Shown piece after piece: positions 54,197 through 64,000 of a stretch of DNA of 64,000 nucleotides. Both the position numbers and the translations under genes were made by a program. This DNA is from Mobilicoccus massiliensis. GTDB taxonomy: Bacteria; Actinomycetota; Actinomycetes; Actinomycetales; Dermatophilaceae. The stretch spans positions 404,323 to 468,322 of the forward strand of contig NZ_LN651331.1 of NCBI RefSeq assembly GCF_000826525.2. Reading direction: 5' to 3'. The notes beneath the pieces were generated by a model that did not search any database, was not told the origin of the DNA, and was given only the letters and a program-made list of their open reading frames with translations. Each line of letters starts with the position of its first letter. Within the stretch, counting starts at the first letter, position 1.

Positions 54197-55302
54197 GCAA
54201 CGGCCGCCTGGCCGCCCTCTCCGAGGCAGGAGTGTCCATCTGGCTTGACGATCTCAGCCGAGAGCTCGTCTCCTCAGGCGGCCTTCAGCGCCGCATCACG
54301 AAGGACTCGGTCGTCGGCGTGACGACCAACCCGACGATCTTCGCCACCGCACTGAGCGACGGCGAGGCGTACGCCGATCAGGTGGCCGCCCTCTCCTCGG
54401 ACGGGGCGAGTGTCGAGGAGGCCATCCTCGCGCTGACCACCAACGACGTGCGCGACGCCTGCGACGCGTTCATGCCGGTCTACGAGGCCACCGGGGGTGT
54501 CGACGGGCGGGTCTCCATCGAGGTCGACCCCGGCCTGGCGCACGACACCGCGGCGACGGTCGAAGGGGCCGAGCTGCTGTGGCAGACCGTCGACCGGCCC
54601 AACCTCCTCGTCAAGATCCCCGCCACCGACGAAGGCCTGCCCGCCATCACCCAGACCCTGGCCAAGGGCATCAGCGTCAACGTCACGCTGATCTTCTCCC
54701 TCGACCGGTACCGCGGTGTGCTCAACGCGTTCCTCACCGGTCTGGAGCAGGCGCGCGAGAACGGGATCGACCTCAGCGGGATCCATTCGGTCGCCTCGTT
54801 CTTCATCTCCCGGTTCGATACGGAGGTCGACAAGCGCCTCGACGCGATCGGCTCCGAGGAGGCCCTCGCGCTCAAGGGCCGGGCCGCCCTCGCCAACGCC
54901 CGGCTGGCCTACCACGCGTTGCAGGACGTGGCCGAGACGCCGCGGTGGAAGACCCTCGCCGACGACGGCGGGCACCTGCAGCGCCCGCTGTGGGCCTCCA
55001 CCGGAGTCAAGAACCCCGACTACCCGGACACGCTCTACGTCACCGGCCTCGTGACGCGCGGTGTCGTCAACACGATGCCCACGGCCACCCTCGAGGCGTT
55101 CGCCGAGCACGGCGAAGTGGAGGGCGACACGGTGGTCGGTGACGCGGCCGAGTCCGACGCCGTCCTCGACGACCTGGAACGTCTGGGCATCTCCTACGGC
55201 GAGGTCGTCGCCCAGCTCGAACGCGAGGGGGTCGAGAAGTTCGAGGCCTCGTGGTCCGAGCTCACCGAGACCGTGCGCGTCGCGCTGGAGAAGGGCGAGT
55301 GA
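54193..55302 (+). CDS. tal: Transaldolase
   Basis: 369 residues, the long actinobacterial/cyanobacterial class. [11 protein letters not shown], the Schiff-base Lys in [25 protein letters not shown] and [14 protein letters not shown] are conserved. It transfers dihydroxyacetone units in the non-oxidative pentose-phosphate branch. Coupled by 4-nt overlaps to tkt and zwf. Confidence 0.97.
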   Translation: MSNGRLAALSEAGVSIWLDDLSRELVSSGGLQRRITKDSVVGVTTNPTIFATALSDGEAYADQVAALSSDGASVEEAILALTTNDVRDACDAFMPVYEATGGVDGRVSIEVDPGLAHDTAATVEGAELLWQTVDRPNLLVKIPATDEGLPAITQTLAKGISVNVTLIFSLDRYRGVLNAFLTGLEQARENGIDLSGIHSVASFFISRFDTEVDKRLDAIGSEEALALKGRAALANARLAYHALQDVAETPRWKTLADDGGHLQRPLWASTGVKNPDYPDTLYVTGLVTRGVVNTMPTATLEAFAEHGEVEGDTVVGDAAESDAVLDDLERLGISYGEVVAQLEREGVEKFEASWSELTETVRVALEKGE

Positions 55303-56858
55303 GTCCGGCCCGCGTCACCGCGGAGCACAACCCGCTGCGGGCGCCCGACGATCTGCGGTTGCCGCGGATCGCCGGGCCCTGCGCGGTGGTGCTCTTCGGT
55401 GTCACCGGCGATCTCGCACGCAAGAAGCTCCTGCCGGCGATCTACGATCTGGCGAGCCGCGGCCTTCTGCCTCCGGGGTTCTCGCTCGTCGGGTTCGGCC
55501 GGCGTGACTGGAGCAACGAGCAGTTCGCGCAGTACGTCGAGGAATCGGTCCGGGGCCACGCGCGCACGCCCTTCACCCAGGAGGTGTGGCGCGAGCTGGC
55601 CGACGGCCTGCGCTTCGTCTCGGGCTCCTTCGACGACGACGCCGCCTTCGACCACCTCGCGCAGGCCCTCACCGAGCTCGACGAGCAGCGAGGCACCGGA
55701 GGCAACAACGCCTTCTACCTCTCGATCCCGCCCGACGCGTTCCCCGTCGTCTGCACCCAGCTCCAGCGCAGCGGCCTCGCCACGGGCGACACCGACGGGC
55801 CGCATCCGAACTCCTGGCGCCGTGTCGTCATCGAGAAGCCGTTCGGCCACGACCTCGCCAGCGCCCGCGAACTCAACGCCATCGTCGAGGCGGTCTTTCC
55901 GCCGGACGCGATCTTTCGTATCGACCACTACCTCGGCAAGGAGACCGTCCAGAACATCCTCGCGCTGCGGTTCGCCAACCAGCTGTTCGAGCCCATCTGG
56001 AACTCCAACTACGTCGACCACGTGCAGATCACGATGGCCGAGGACATCGGCATCGGCGGGCGTGCGGGCTACTACGACGGCATCGGCGCGGCTCGCGACG
56101 TCATCCAGAACCACCTGCTGCAGTTGCTCGCACTCACCGCGATGGAGGAGCCGCTGTCGTTCGACGCGTCCCACCTGAGGGTCGAGAAGCAGAAGGTGCT
56201 GGAGGCGACCCGGCTCGCGGGACCGGTCTCGCGGGCCACGGCCCGAGGCGTGTACGGCCCGGGCTGGCAGGGCGGTGAGCCGGTCATCGGCTACGCCGAG
56301 GAGGAGGGTGTGTCCCCGTCCTCGACGACGGAGACCTACGCCGCGCTCGCGCTGACGGTCGAGACCCGACGCTGGGCGGGAGTGCCGTTCTACCTGCGCA
56401 CGGGCAAACGTCTCGCCAAGCGCGTCACCGAGATCGCCGTCATGTTCAAACCGGCGCCGCATCACCCGTTCGGTCACGACGCCACCGAGGAGCTCGGCGG
56501 CAACGCCGTCGTCATCCGCATCCAGCCCGACGAGGGCGTGACGATCCGGTTCGGGGCCAAGGTGCCCGGAACGGCGCTCGAGGTGCGCGACGTGAGCATG
56601 GACTTCGGTTACGGGCGCTCGTTCATGCAGTCCAGCCCAGAGGCCTACGAGCGGCTCATCCTCGACGTGCTCCTCGGCGATCCGCCGCTGTTCCCCCGGC
56701 ACGAGGAGGTCGAGTCGTCCTGGCGCATCCTCGATCCGGCCACCACGGCGTGGGCGCGTTCGGGCGCCAAGCCGGAGGTGTACCCCGCCGGTACGTGGGG
56801 CCCGCGCTCGGCCGACGAACTCCTCGCCCGTGACGGACGCTTCTGGAGGCTCCCGTGA
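55299..56858 (+). CDS. zwf: Glucose-6-phosphate 1-dehydrogenase
   Basis: 519 residues. NADP site [17 protein letters not shown], substrate motif [13 protein letters not shown] with the catalytic His region, and EKPFGHD are intact. It makes 6-phosphogluconolactone and NADPH. GTG start overlapping the tal stop; its stop overlaps the opcA start, so four genes are chained. Confidence 0.97.
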   Translation: MSPARVTAEHNPLRAPDDLRLPRIAGPCAVVLFGVTGDLARKKLLPAIYDLASRGLLPPGFSLVGFGRRDWSNEQFAQYVEESVRGHARTPFTQEVWRELADGLRFVSGSFDDDAAFDHLAQALTELDEQRGTGGNNAFYLSIPPDAFPVVCTQLQRSGLATGDTDGPHPNSWRRVVIEKPFGHDLASARELNAIVEAVFPPDAIFRIDHYLGKETVQNILALRFANQLFEPIWNSNYVDHVQITMAEDIGIGGRAGYYDGIGAARDVIQNHLLQLLALTAMEEPLSFDASHLRVEKQKVLEATRLAGPVSRATARGVYGPGWQGGEPVIGYAEEEGVSPSSTTETYAALALTVETRRWAGVPFYLRTGKRLAKRVTEIAVMFKPAPHHPFGHDATEELGGNAVVIRIQPDEGVTIRFGAKVPGTALEVRDVSMDFGYGRSFMQSSPEAYERLILDVLLGDPPLFPRHEEVESSWRILDPATTAWARSGAKPEVYPAGTWGPRSADELLARDGRFWRLP

Positions 56859-57889
56859 TCGTCGACATGCCCGACACCACGGTCGGCGCGATCTCGAACA
56901 AGCTCATCGAGTTGCGCGACCACGTGGGTGCGATGGCCCTCAGCCGGGTGTTCACCCTCGTCGTCCTGCTCTCCCCCGAGGACGAGGAGCGTGCGCTGTC
57001 GGTCGCCGAGTCCGCCACCCGCCAGCATCCCTCCCGCATCCTGTTCGTCGTCCACGGCTCCGGCCGAGGGCGCGACGGCATCGACGGCGAGATCCGGGTC
57101 GGTGGTGACGCGGGGGCCAGCGAGATGGTCGTCATGCGCTTGCGGGGTGAGCTCACCGCACACAGCGAGGCCGTCGTGCTGCCCCTGCTCCTCGCCGACT
57201 CGCCCGTGGTCGCCTGGTGGCCCGGTGGTTGTCCCGAGGACGTGTCCGCCCACCCCATCGGTCGGATCGCCCGGCGCCGCATCACCGACGCCGAGTTCAC
57301 GCCCGACCCGAGCGCCAGCATCCGCCACCGGGCCGAGACGTACGCACCCGGCGACAGCGATCTGGTCTGGACGCGCACCACGCGGTGGCGCGGGCTGCTC
57401 GCCGCCGCGCTCGACCTGCCGCCGTACGAGCCGGTCACGCAGGTCTGTGTCACCGGGGGTTACGACTCCGCCTCGGCCGACCTGCTCGCCGCCTGGCTCG
57501 GTTCGGCGCTCAAGTGCGAGGTCGTCCGTGCCCGCGCCGAGGCCGGCACGGGGCTCCTCAGCGCGCGCCTCGTCCGACGTTCGGGCCCGGTCGATCTCGT
57601 TCGTCCCGACGGCCTGGTGACGACGCTGTCGCAGGCGGGGCAACCTGCCCGGCGGCTGGCCGTCCCACGCCGTGAGGCCGCCGAGTGCCTGGCCGACGAG
57701 TTGTCCCACCTCGGCGAGGACGACGCCTACGCGCGCACCCTGCGTGAAGGCATCCCCCTGCTGCGCGATGCGGGGGTGCCTGCCGGTGAGGCCGTCGAGA
57801 AGGGCATCGCCCCCTCCCTCGAGGAGTCCCGGGCCCTGGCCGAACAGATTCGCCGGGTCGCGCTCGCCCGGCGCTCCGAGCAGGGCTGA
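56855..57889 (+). CDS. opcA: Glucose-6-phosphate dehydrogenase assembly protein OpcA
   Basis: 344 residues. LVVLLSPEDEERALSVAESATRQHPSRILFVV, the WWPGGCPEDVSAHPIGRIARRRITDA block and C-terminal SHLGEDDAYARTLREGIPLL match OpcA, which is needed for active Zwf assembly in actinobacteria and cyanobacteria. GTG start inside the zwf stop. It is the last gene of the operon; the usual next gene, pgl, is missing. Confidence 0.95.
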   Translation: MIVDMPDTTVGAISNKLIELRDHVGAMALSRVFTLVVLLSPEDEERALSVAESATRQHPSRILFVVHGSGRGRDGIDGEIRVGGDAGASEMVVMRLRGELTAHSEAVVLPLLLADSPVVAWWPGGCPEDVSAHPIGRIARRRITDAEFTPDPSASIRHRAETYAPGDSDLVWTRTTRWRGLLAAALDLPPYEPVTQVCVTGGYDSASADLLAAWLGSALKCEVVRARAEAGTGLLSARLVRRSGPVDLVRPDGLVTTLSQAGQPARRLAVPRREAAECLADELSHLGEDDAYARTLREGIPLLRDAGVPAGEAVEKGIAPSLEESRALAEQIRRVALARRSEQG

Positions 57890-57913
57890 GTCCGCTCTCC
57901 TGCCCCGCGCGAT

Positions 57914-57959
57914 ACGACGACGGCCTCCGCAGCGATTCTGCTGCGGAGGCCGTCGTCGT
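57914..57959. terminator. Terminator of the tkt-tal-zwf-opcA operon
   Basis: A 20-bp perfect stem (57914-57933 with 57940-57959) around GATTCT, between convergent opcA and secG. Confidence 0.87.
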
Positions 57960-57981
57960 CAGATGAGGAGGCCGCCCGGTG

Positions 57982-58227
57982 TCAGCCGGCGAATCGCGTG
58001 ATCACGCCGAGCCCGATGACGGCGGCGAGCCACACGAGCGCCATGCCCACCGTGATGCGATTGAGGTTGCGTTCTGCGACCGACGAACCGCCCATGGTGC
58101 TCGACATCGCTCCGCCGAACATGTCGGACATGCCGCCGCCCTTGCCCTTGTGCATGAGGATGAGCAGCACGAGGAAGACCCCGGTGATGGCGAGGAAGAC
58201 CTCGAGCGCGATCTTCAGGATGTCCAC
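57982..58227 (-). CDS. secG: Preprotein translocase subunit SecG
   Basis: 81 residues from a GTG start. Two membrane helices (ALEVFLAITGVFLVLLILM and VGMALVWLAAVIGLGVITRF) flank the conserved loop HKGKGGGMSDMFGG. Accessory subunit of SecYEG. It follows tpi, as is usual in actinobacteria, behind a hairpin in the 182-nt gap. Confidence 0.93.
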   Translation of the reverse strand: MDILKIALEVFLAITGVFLVLLILMHKGKGGGMSDMFGGAMSSTMGGSSVAERNLNRITVGMALVWLAAVIGLGVITRFAG

Positions 58228-58336
58228 GGAATCGATGCCTGCCTGTCGGGTGCGGTTCGTGTCGTCCGGTGTACGAACGAGGGCCCGAGGAACGCCGGGC
58301 CGTGTTCCAGGATAGCCGAGACCCCCTGACGCGCCG

Positions 58337-58381
58337 GAACGCCCGCGCCGACGGTCGTCGTGACCGGCCGGGCGGGCGTTC
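58337..58381 (-). terminator. Hairpin after tpiA
   Basis: GAACGCCCGC (58337-58346) pairs with GCGGGCGTTC (58372-58381), with extra inner GC pairing. Just downstream of the tpi stop. Confidence 0.6.
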
Positions 58382-58409
58382 GGATCGAACGGCGCGAGTG
58401 CGGGGAGCC

Positions 58410-59192
58410 TCAGCTCTTGTCGTACCCGCAGATCTTCGCGAACTCGTCCGCCTTGAGGGAGGCGCCGCCGACGAGCGCGCCGTCGACGTCGGCCTGGGCC
58501 ATGATGTCGGCGACGTTCGAGGACTTGACCGAGCCGCCGTAGAGGATGCGGATGCCGTCGGCCGTGGCCTGGTCGTACAGCTCGGTGAGCTTGCCACGGA
58601 TGGCGCCGCACACCTCCTGGGCGTCCTCGGGGGTGGCGACCTCACCGGTACCGATGGCCCAGATGGGCTCGTAGGCGATGACGATGCTCTTGACCTGCTC
58701 GACGGGGATGCCCGCGAGGTCGGCCTCGATCTGGCCGAGGACGTGCTCGACCTGCCGGCCCTCCTTGCGGATCTCCAAGGCCTCGCCGCAGCAGAGGATC
58801 GGCGTGAGGCCGTGACGGTAGGCCGCCTTGACCTTCTCGTTGAGCAGCTCGTCGGTCTCTCCGTGGCCCTCGCGCCGTTCGCTGTGACCGACCGCGACGT
58901 ACGTGCAGCCGAGCTTGGCGAGGAACGCTCCGGAGATGTCACCGGTGTAGGCGCCCTCGTCCTGGGGCGAGAGATCCTGGGCGCCGTACTCGATCTTGAG
59001 CTTGTCGCCCTCGACGAGCGTCTGCACCGTGCGCAGGTCGGTGAACGGCGGCAGGATCGCGACCTCCACCTTGTCGAAGTCGTGGTCGGCGTCCTTGAGG
59101 CTCCAGTCGAGCTTCTGCACGAGCTGGGTGGCCTGCAGGTGGTCGAGGTTCATCTTCCAGTTGCCCGCCATGAGCGGGGTGCGTGATGCCAT
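58410..59192 (-). CDS. tpiA: Triosephosphate isomerase
   Basis: 260 residues. [10 protein letters not shown] (active-site Lys), VAVGHSERR (catalytic His) and [12 protein letters not shown] (catalytic Glu) are all present, with YGGSVKSSN near the C-terminus. Interconverts dihydroxyacetone phosphate and glyceraldehyde-3-phosphate. AAGGA precedes the ATG. Third gene of the gap-pgk-tpi series. Confidence 0.97.
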   Translation of the reverse strand: MASRTPLMAGNWKMNLDHLQATQLVQKLDWSLKDADHDFDKVEVAILPPFTDLRTVQTLVEGDKLKIEYGAQDLSPQDEGAYTGDISGAFLAKLGCTYVAVGHSERREGHGETDELLNEKVKAAYRHGLTPILCCGEALEIRKEGRQVEHVLGQIEADLAGIPVEQVKSIVIAYEPIWAIGTGEVATPEDAQEVCGAIRGKLTELYDQATADGIRILYGGSVKSSNVADIMAQADVDGALVGGASLKADEFAKICGYDKS

Positions 59193-59237
59193 GTGTCGTC
59201 CTTGGGTCTCGGGTGGGCAGGGGTGGTCGAGCAGCGA

Positions 59238-60446
59238 TCAGGCGTCGAGAATCTCGATGCCCGGGAGGGTCTTCCCCTCCAGGTACTCGAGGCTCGCGCC
59301 GCCGCCGGTGGAGATGTGGCCGAACTGGTCGTCGGCGAATCCGAGCTGACGCACGGCGGCCGCGGAGTCGCCGCCGCCGACGACGGTGAGGGCGCCCTCC
59401 TTGGTGATGTCGGCGAGGACCTGCGCGACGGCCTCGGTGCCGTAGGCGTACGGAGCCATCTCGAAGGCGCCCATCGGGCCGTTCCAGAACACCGTGCGGC
59501 AGTCGCGCAGCTTCGTGGCGAACAGCTCACGCGACTTCGGGCCGATGTCGAGGCCCATCATGTCGGCCGGGATCTCGTCGCTGTCCACGACGAGCGTGTC
59601 GACGTCGGCGGAGAACTCCGGCGCGACCACGGTGTCGATCGGCAGGACGATCTCGACGCCCTTGGCCTTGGCGTCCTCGAGGAACTTCTTGCAGGTGTCG
59701 ACCTTCTCTTCGTCGAGCAGGCTCTTGCCGACCTCGTGGCCCTGCGCCTTGAGGAACGTGTAGGCCATGCCGCCACCGATGAGGAGACGGTCGGCGGTCT
59801 GCATGAGGTTCTCGATGACGGCGAGCTTGTCGGCGACCTTGGCGCCGCCGAGCACGACGGCGTAGGGGCGCTCGGGGTTCTGGGTGAGGCGCTGGAGGAC
59901 CTCGACCTCGGTGCCCACGAGGCCGCCCGCGTAGTGCGGCAGACGGGTGGCGACGTCGTAGACGGAGGCCTGCTTGCGGTGGACGACGCCGAAGCCGTCG
60001 GAGACGAACGCGTCGGCGAACGCCGCGAGCTGGTCGGCGAAGTCGCCACGCTCCTTCTCGTCCTTGCTCGTCTCACCGGGGTTGAAGCGGAGGTTCTCCA
60101 GGAGCGCCACGTCGCCGTCCTGCAGGCCCGCGACGACGGACTTCGCGGACTCCCCCACGGTGTCCTTCGCGAACGCGACGTCCTTGCCGAGCAACTCGGA
60201 GAGGCGCGACACGACTGGCGTCAGGGAGTACTTCTCCTCGGGCGCGCCCTTGGGGCGGCCGAGGTGAGCGACGACGACGACCTTGGCCCCCGCGTCGCTC
60301 AGCGCCTTGATCGTGGGCACCGAGGCACGGACGCGGCCGTCGTCGGTGATGTTGCGCTCGTCGTCGAGCGGCACGTTGAGGTCGCTGCGGACGAGGACGG
60401 TCTTACCGTGCACGTCGCCGGCGAGGAGGTCTTCGATCGTCTTCAT
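59238..60446 (-). CDS. pgk: Phosphoglycerate kinase
   Basis: 402 residues. [40 protein letters not shown], the nucleotide-binding NGPMGAFEM and GGGDSAAAV loop are conserved. Makes ATP from 1,3-bisphosphoglycerate. AGGAG 6-7 nt before the ATG; tpi starts 45 nt after its stop. Confidence 0.97.
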   Translation of the reverse strand: MKTIEDLLAGDVHGKTVLVRSDLNVPLDDERNITDDGRVRASVPTIKALSDAGAKVVVVAHLGRPKGAPEEKYSLTPVVSRLSELLGKDVAFAKDTVGESAKSVVAGLQDGDVALLENLRFNPGETSKDEKERGDFADQLAAFADAFVSDGFGVVHRKQASVYDVATRLPHYAGGLVGTEVEVLQRLTQNPERPYAVVLGGAKVADKLAVIENLMQTADRLLIGGGMAYTFLKAQGHEVGKSLLDEEKVDTCKKFLEDAKAKGVEIVLPIDTVVAPEFSADVDTLVVDSDEIPADMMGLDIGPKSRELFATKLRDCRTVFWNGPMGAFEMAPYAYGTEAVAQVLADITKEGALTVVGGGDSAAAVRQLGFADDQFGHISTGGGASLEYLEGKTLPGIEILDA

Positions 60447-60499
60447 GAACGTCTCCTGCGTTGGGTTACGGACTGCGAAAGGGCTGCTGCGGGCGCACA

Positions 60500-60553
60500 G
60501 ACACGCCGACGCCGGGCGACCGGGAGTGCGGCCGCCCGGCGTCGGGGGTGTGT
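60500..60553 (-). terminator. Hairpin between gap and pgk
   Basis: CCGACGCCGGGCG (60506-60518) pairs with CGCCCGGCGTCGG (60533-60545), extended by GACAC/GTGTC. It may end part of the gap transcript or separate gap from pgk-tpi levels. Confidence 0.65.
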
Positions 60554-60584
60554 CATACGCGCGTCACGCGATGGACGGGTGCGA

Positions 60585-61604
<1,020 letters not shown>

Positions 61605-61776
61605 TCATCTGGGTTGGTCAGGGACAGCGCGTCGAACTCGTCCCCGGTGGCGCAGCACGTGCTCGGCCCCTGCCGAAGACGGGATCGCACGCCTTCGTAC
61701 GACATCTCGACCCTAGGTGATGGGCACTGCTGCTTCCACTCGTGGGCCCGAAGGTCCTACGCCGGACGCCGGGCGG

Positions 61777-62757
61777 TCAGGCGTCGAGCATCTCCTCGGT
61801 GAGGTTGGCGTCGGTGCCGGGGATGCCCCGGTCGGCGGCCGTCTTGTCGGCGAGGGCGAGCAGCCGGCGGATGCGCCCGGCGACCGCGTCCTTGGTCATC
61901 GGCGGGTCGGCGAGGGCGCCGAGCTCCTCGAGGCTGGCCTGTTTGTGCTCCAGCCGCAGTTCGCCCGCGGTACGCAGGTGGTCGGGGACCTCGTCGCCGA
62001 GGATCTCGAGCGCCCGCTCGACCCGGGCCCCCGCGGCGACGGCCGCGCGGGCCGAACGGCGCAGGTTGGCGTCGTCGAAGTTGGCGAGGCGGTTGGCGGT
62101 GGCGCGCACCTCCTTGCGGACGCGGCGTTCCTCCCAGGCGAGCACGGCGTCGTGGGCCCCGAGGCGCGTGAGCATGGCTCCGATGGCATCGCCGTCGCGG
62201 ATGACGACACGGTCGACCCCGCGCACCTCGCGGGCCTTCACGGAGATGCCGAGGCGGCGGGCAGCGCCGACGAGCGCGAGTGCCGCCTCCGGGCCGGGGC
62301 ACGTGATCTCCATCGAGCTCGACCTACCCGGCTCGGTGAGCGAGCCGTGGGCGAGGAACGCCCCCCGCCACGCGGCCTCGGCGTCGCAGGCCGCGCCGTT
62401 GACGACGCGCGGGGGCAACCCGCGAACCGGGCGGCCACGCAGGTCGACGAGTCCGGTCTGCCGGGCCAGCCCCTCGCCGTCCTCGACGACCCGCACGACG
62501 TAGCGACTCGTCCGCCGCAGCCCCCCGGCGGCGACGACGAGCAGCTCGCTGTCGTGCCCGTACACCTCGGAGACGTGCATGCGCAGCCGTCGAGCGGCGG
62601 CGCCGGTGTCGAGTTCGGCCTCGACGACGATGCGGCCGCCGACGATGTGCAACCCGCCCGCGAACCGCAGCATCGTCGACACCTCGGCCTTGCGACAGCA
62701 GGGCTTGGTCACGACGAGGCGGGAGAGTTCGTCCTTCACCTTCGCGGTCATCGCCAT
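61777..62757 (-). CDS. whiA: DNA-binding protein WhiA
   Basis: 326 residues. The N-terminal LAGLIDADG-like domain ([53 protein letters not shown]) is followed by a C-terminal helix-turn-helix ([24 protein letters not shown]). It regulates sporulation or division genes in actinobacteria. Met-Ala-Met at 62757 gives the usual family start and length; ATG 62766 is closer to AGG but adds three residues. Sits downstream of rapZ-yvcK, as is conserved. Confidence 0.95.
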   Translation of the reverse strand: MAMTAKVKDELSRLVVTKPCCRKAEVSTMLRFAGGLHIVGGRIVVEAELDTGAAARRLRMHVSEVYGHDSELLVVAAGGLRRTSRYVVRVVEDGEGLARQTGLVDLRGRPVRGLPPRVVNGAACDAEAAWRGAFLAHGSLTEPGRSSSMEITCPGPEAALALVGAARRLGISVKAREVRGVDRVVIRDGDAIGAMLTRLGAHDAVLAWEERRVRKEVRATANRLANFDDANLRRSARAAVAAGARVERALEILGDEVPDHLRTAGELRLEHKQASLEELGALADPPMTKDAVAGRIRRLLALADKTAADRGIPGTDANLTEEMLDA

Positions 62758-62860
62758 GGGGGTCATCCTGCCATCCGCGACGCGGTTCGCCGATCACCCT
62801 GGGAACGGCGCGAACTCGTGGTGCGTCGAGGCGCCGGCCCGGGGACGTCGGCCGCCGTGC

Positions 62861-63796
62861 TCAGCCGATGATGTCGCGGTAGGCGGCGGCGAGTCGCAAC
62901 GGGTCGTGCCGCGCGGGATCCTCCGGGCGCGCCACGGGCAGGACGACGAGCTCGGCCCCGAGGCGACGGGCATGCACTTCGAGGTCGGCCCGGTCGTCGA
63001 CGACCTGCGGATCCGCGAGGACGACGTCGATGTTGACGTCGGGAGCGTGCGCACGCAGCGACTCGAGGTGATGGGCGGCGGAGTATCCCTGGGTCTCGGA
63101 GGTCTGCATCTCGAGGTTGAGGGTGAGGATGCGCAGCGCGGCGGTGTCGCGCAGGGCGTCGGCGAGCTGCGGCACGAGCAGGTGCGGCATCACCGAGGTG
63201 AACCACGAGCCCGGCCCGAGCACGACCCAGTCGGCCTCGCGCACCGCGGTGAGCGCCTCGTCGCAGGCGGGCGGTTGCGGCGGATCCAGTCGGACCGACA
63301 GCACTCGCCCGGGGGTCTTGGCCACGGCGGCCTGACCGCGGACGAGCGTGGTCACGTCCGGCAGGGCGGGGTCGTGGCCCTGCACCTCGGCCATGATCGC
63401 GAGCGGCACCGCGGCCATCGGCAGGACCCGGCCCCGGGCGCCGAGCAGCCGCCCCACGAGGTCGAGGCCGTGCACCGAGTCGCCGAGCAGATCCCACAGC
63501 CCGACGATGAGCAGGTTGCCCACGGCGTGCCCCGCGAGCTCGCCCTCACCGCCGAACCGGTGCTGCAACACGTCGCGCCACAGGTGTCCCCACTCGGAGT
63601 CGTCGCACAGCGCCGCCAACGCCATGCGCAGGTCACCGGGCGGGAGGATGTCGTACTGCTTGCGCAGCCGTCCGCTGGAGCCGCCGTCGTCGGCCACGGT
63701 GACGATCGCCGTGACGTTCTCGGTGACGTGCCGCAGCGCGGAGAGCGAGGCCGCCAGCCCGTGCCCGCCGCCGAAGGCGACGACGTGGCGTCTCAT
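62861..63796 (-). CDS. yvcK: YvcK-family (gluconeogenesis factor) protein
   Basis: 311 residues, CofD/YvcK fold. VVAFGGGHGLAASLSALR, VTVADDGGSSGRLRKQYDILPPGD and VVLGPGSWFTSVMPHLLV are conserved family blocks that bind UDP-sugars. Links metabolism with cell-wall synthesis and shape. Its ATG overlaps the rapZ stop (ATGA). Confidence 0.94.
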   Translation of the reverse strand: MRRHVVAFGGGHGLAASLSALRHVTENVTAIVTVADDGGSSGRLRKQYDILPPGDLRMALAALCDDSEWGHLWRDVLQHRFGGEGELAGHAVGNLLIVGLWDLLGDSVHGLDLVGRLLGARGRVLPMAAVPLAIMAEVQGHDPALPDVTTLVRGQAAVAKTPGRVLSVRLDPPQPPACDEALTAVREADWVVLGPGSWFTSVMPHLLVPQLADALRDTAALRILTLNLEMQTSETQGYSAAHHLESLRAHAPDVNIDVVLADPQVVDDRADLEVHARRLGAELVVLPVARPEDPARHDPLRLAAAYRDIIG

Positions 63797-64000
63797 TCAC
63801 GCCCCAGGTCGCGGTGGAACAGCAGCGTCGCGATCGCCGGGGTGCGCAGCTCGGCGGCGAGGCGCTCGGCGACGGCGACGGAACGGTGCTTGCCCCCGGT
63901 GCAGCCGACCGCGAGCGTGATGTAGCGACGTCCCTCCTTGAGGTAGCCGGCGAGCATCGGCTCCATGAGGTCGACGGCCCGGTCGATGAACTCCTCCGCC
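63793..64000 (-). CDS. rapZ: RapZ-family nucleotide-binding protein, 5' part outside window
   Basis: Only the last ~68 residues are inside: FIDRAVDLMEPMLAG, RYITLAVGCTGGKHRSVAVAERLA and HRDLGRE, the conserved C-terminal domain of RapZ/YvcJ (GCTGGKHRSV motif). The Walker A region lies beyond the window. The stop overlaps yvcK. Confidence 0.92.
   Translation of the reverse strand, partial: AEEFIDRAVDLMEPMLAGYLKEGRRYITLAVGCTGGKHRSVAVAERLAAELRTPAIATLLFHRDLGRE

Overview
The window is high-GC DNA, densely packed, with frequent ATGA/GTGA start-stop overlaps and GTG starts. Gene content (WhiA, the SufRBDCSU Fe-S operon with a Rieske-type protein, OpcA, DUF3099, DUF3817, GlgA/GlgC, heme A synthase plus farnesyltransferase beside the pentose-phosphate genes, RapZ-YvcK-WhiA next to gap-pgk-tpi-secG) points to an actinobacterium. 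A methyl-accepting chemotaxis protein suggests a motile member, perhaps in or near the Micrococcales/Dermatophilaceae; that placement is a guess. No phage, transposon, CRISPR array, rRNA or tRNA was recognised; most of the window is conserved chromosomal core.

Layout. 1-4.1 kb: truncated RecQ-like helicase, PlsC acyltransferase, a HipA-like kinase/DUF3037 pair, and a PEBP protein. 4.2-10.4 kb: DUF1345 membrane protein, SPOUT RNA methyltransferase, TSUP transporter, SPFH + NfeD pair, ABC ATPase, and an unknown protein. 10.4-18.9 kb: divergent glgA/glgC, serB, GNAT, fabG-fabI, DUF3099, moaA, SURF1. 19-27.2 kb: ABC exporter, enoyl-CoA hydratase, ABC-F ATPase, zinc metallopeptidase, a secreted NlpC/P60 hydrolase under an apparent c-di-AMP riboswitch, and an acyl-CoA ligase.

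27.3-36.6 kb is the most distinctive part. A single-strand operon (ord-ortA-ortB-oraS-oraE-glmL/mutL-like-orr-alr) encodes the whole reductive/oxidative ornithine route known from amino-acid-fermenting clostridia: L-ornithine to D-ornithine (Orr), to 2,4-diaminopentanoate (B12/PLP aminomutase OraSE, with a GlmL-like reactivase), to 2-amino-4-oxopentanoate (Ord), to acetyl-CoA plus alanine (OrtAB). An alanine racemase closes the operon, which fits the D-alanine released by OrtAB. A chemoreceptor is transcribed divergently.

38.9-50.8 kb: PPOX protein, DUF421, DUF3817, the suf operon behind SufR, a two-gene ABC-2 transporter whose ATPase reading frame has lost its expected stop, and ctaA. 50.8-64 kb: ctaB, then tkt-tal-zwf-opcA (no pgl or pgi beside them), secG, tpi, pgk, gap, whiA, yvcK and the 3' end of rapZ.

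A recurring architectural signal is a TANNNT -10 hexamer placed 6-7 nt upstream of the initiation codon in at least 16 genes. This is the signature of leaderless transcripts, and I used it to choose several starts.
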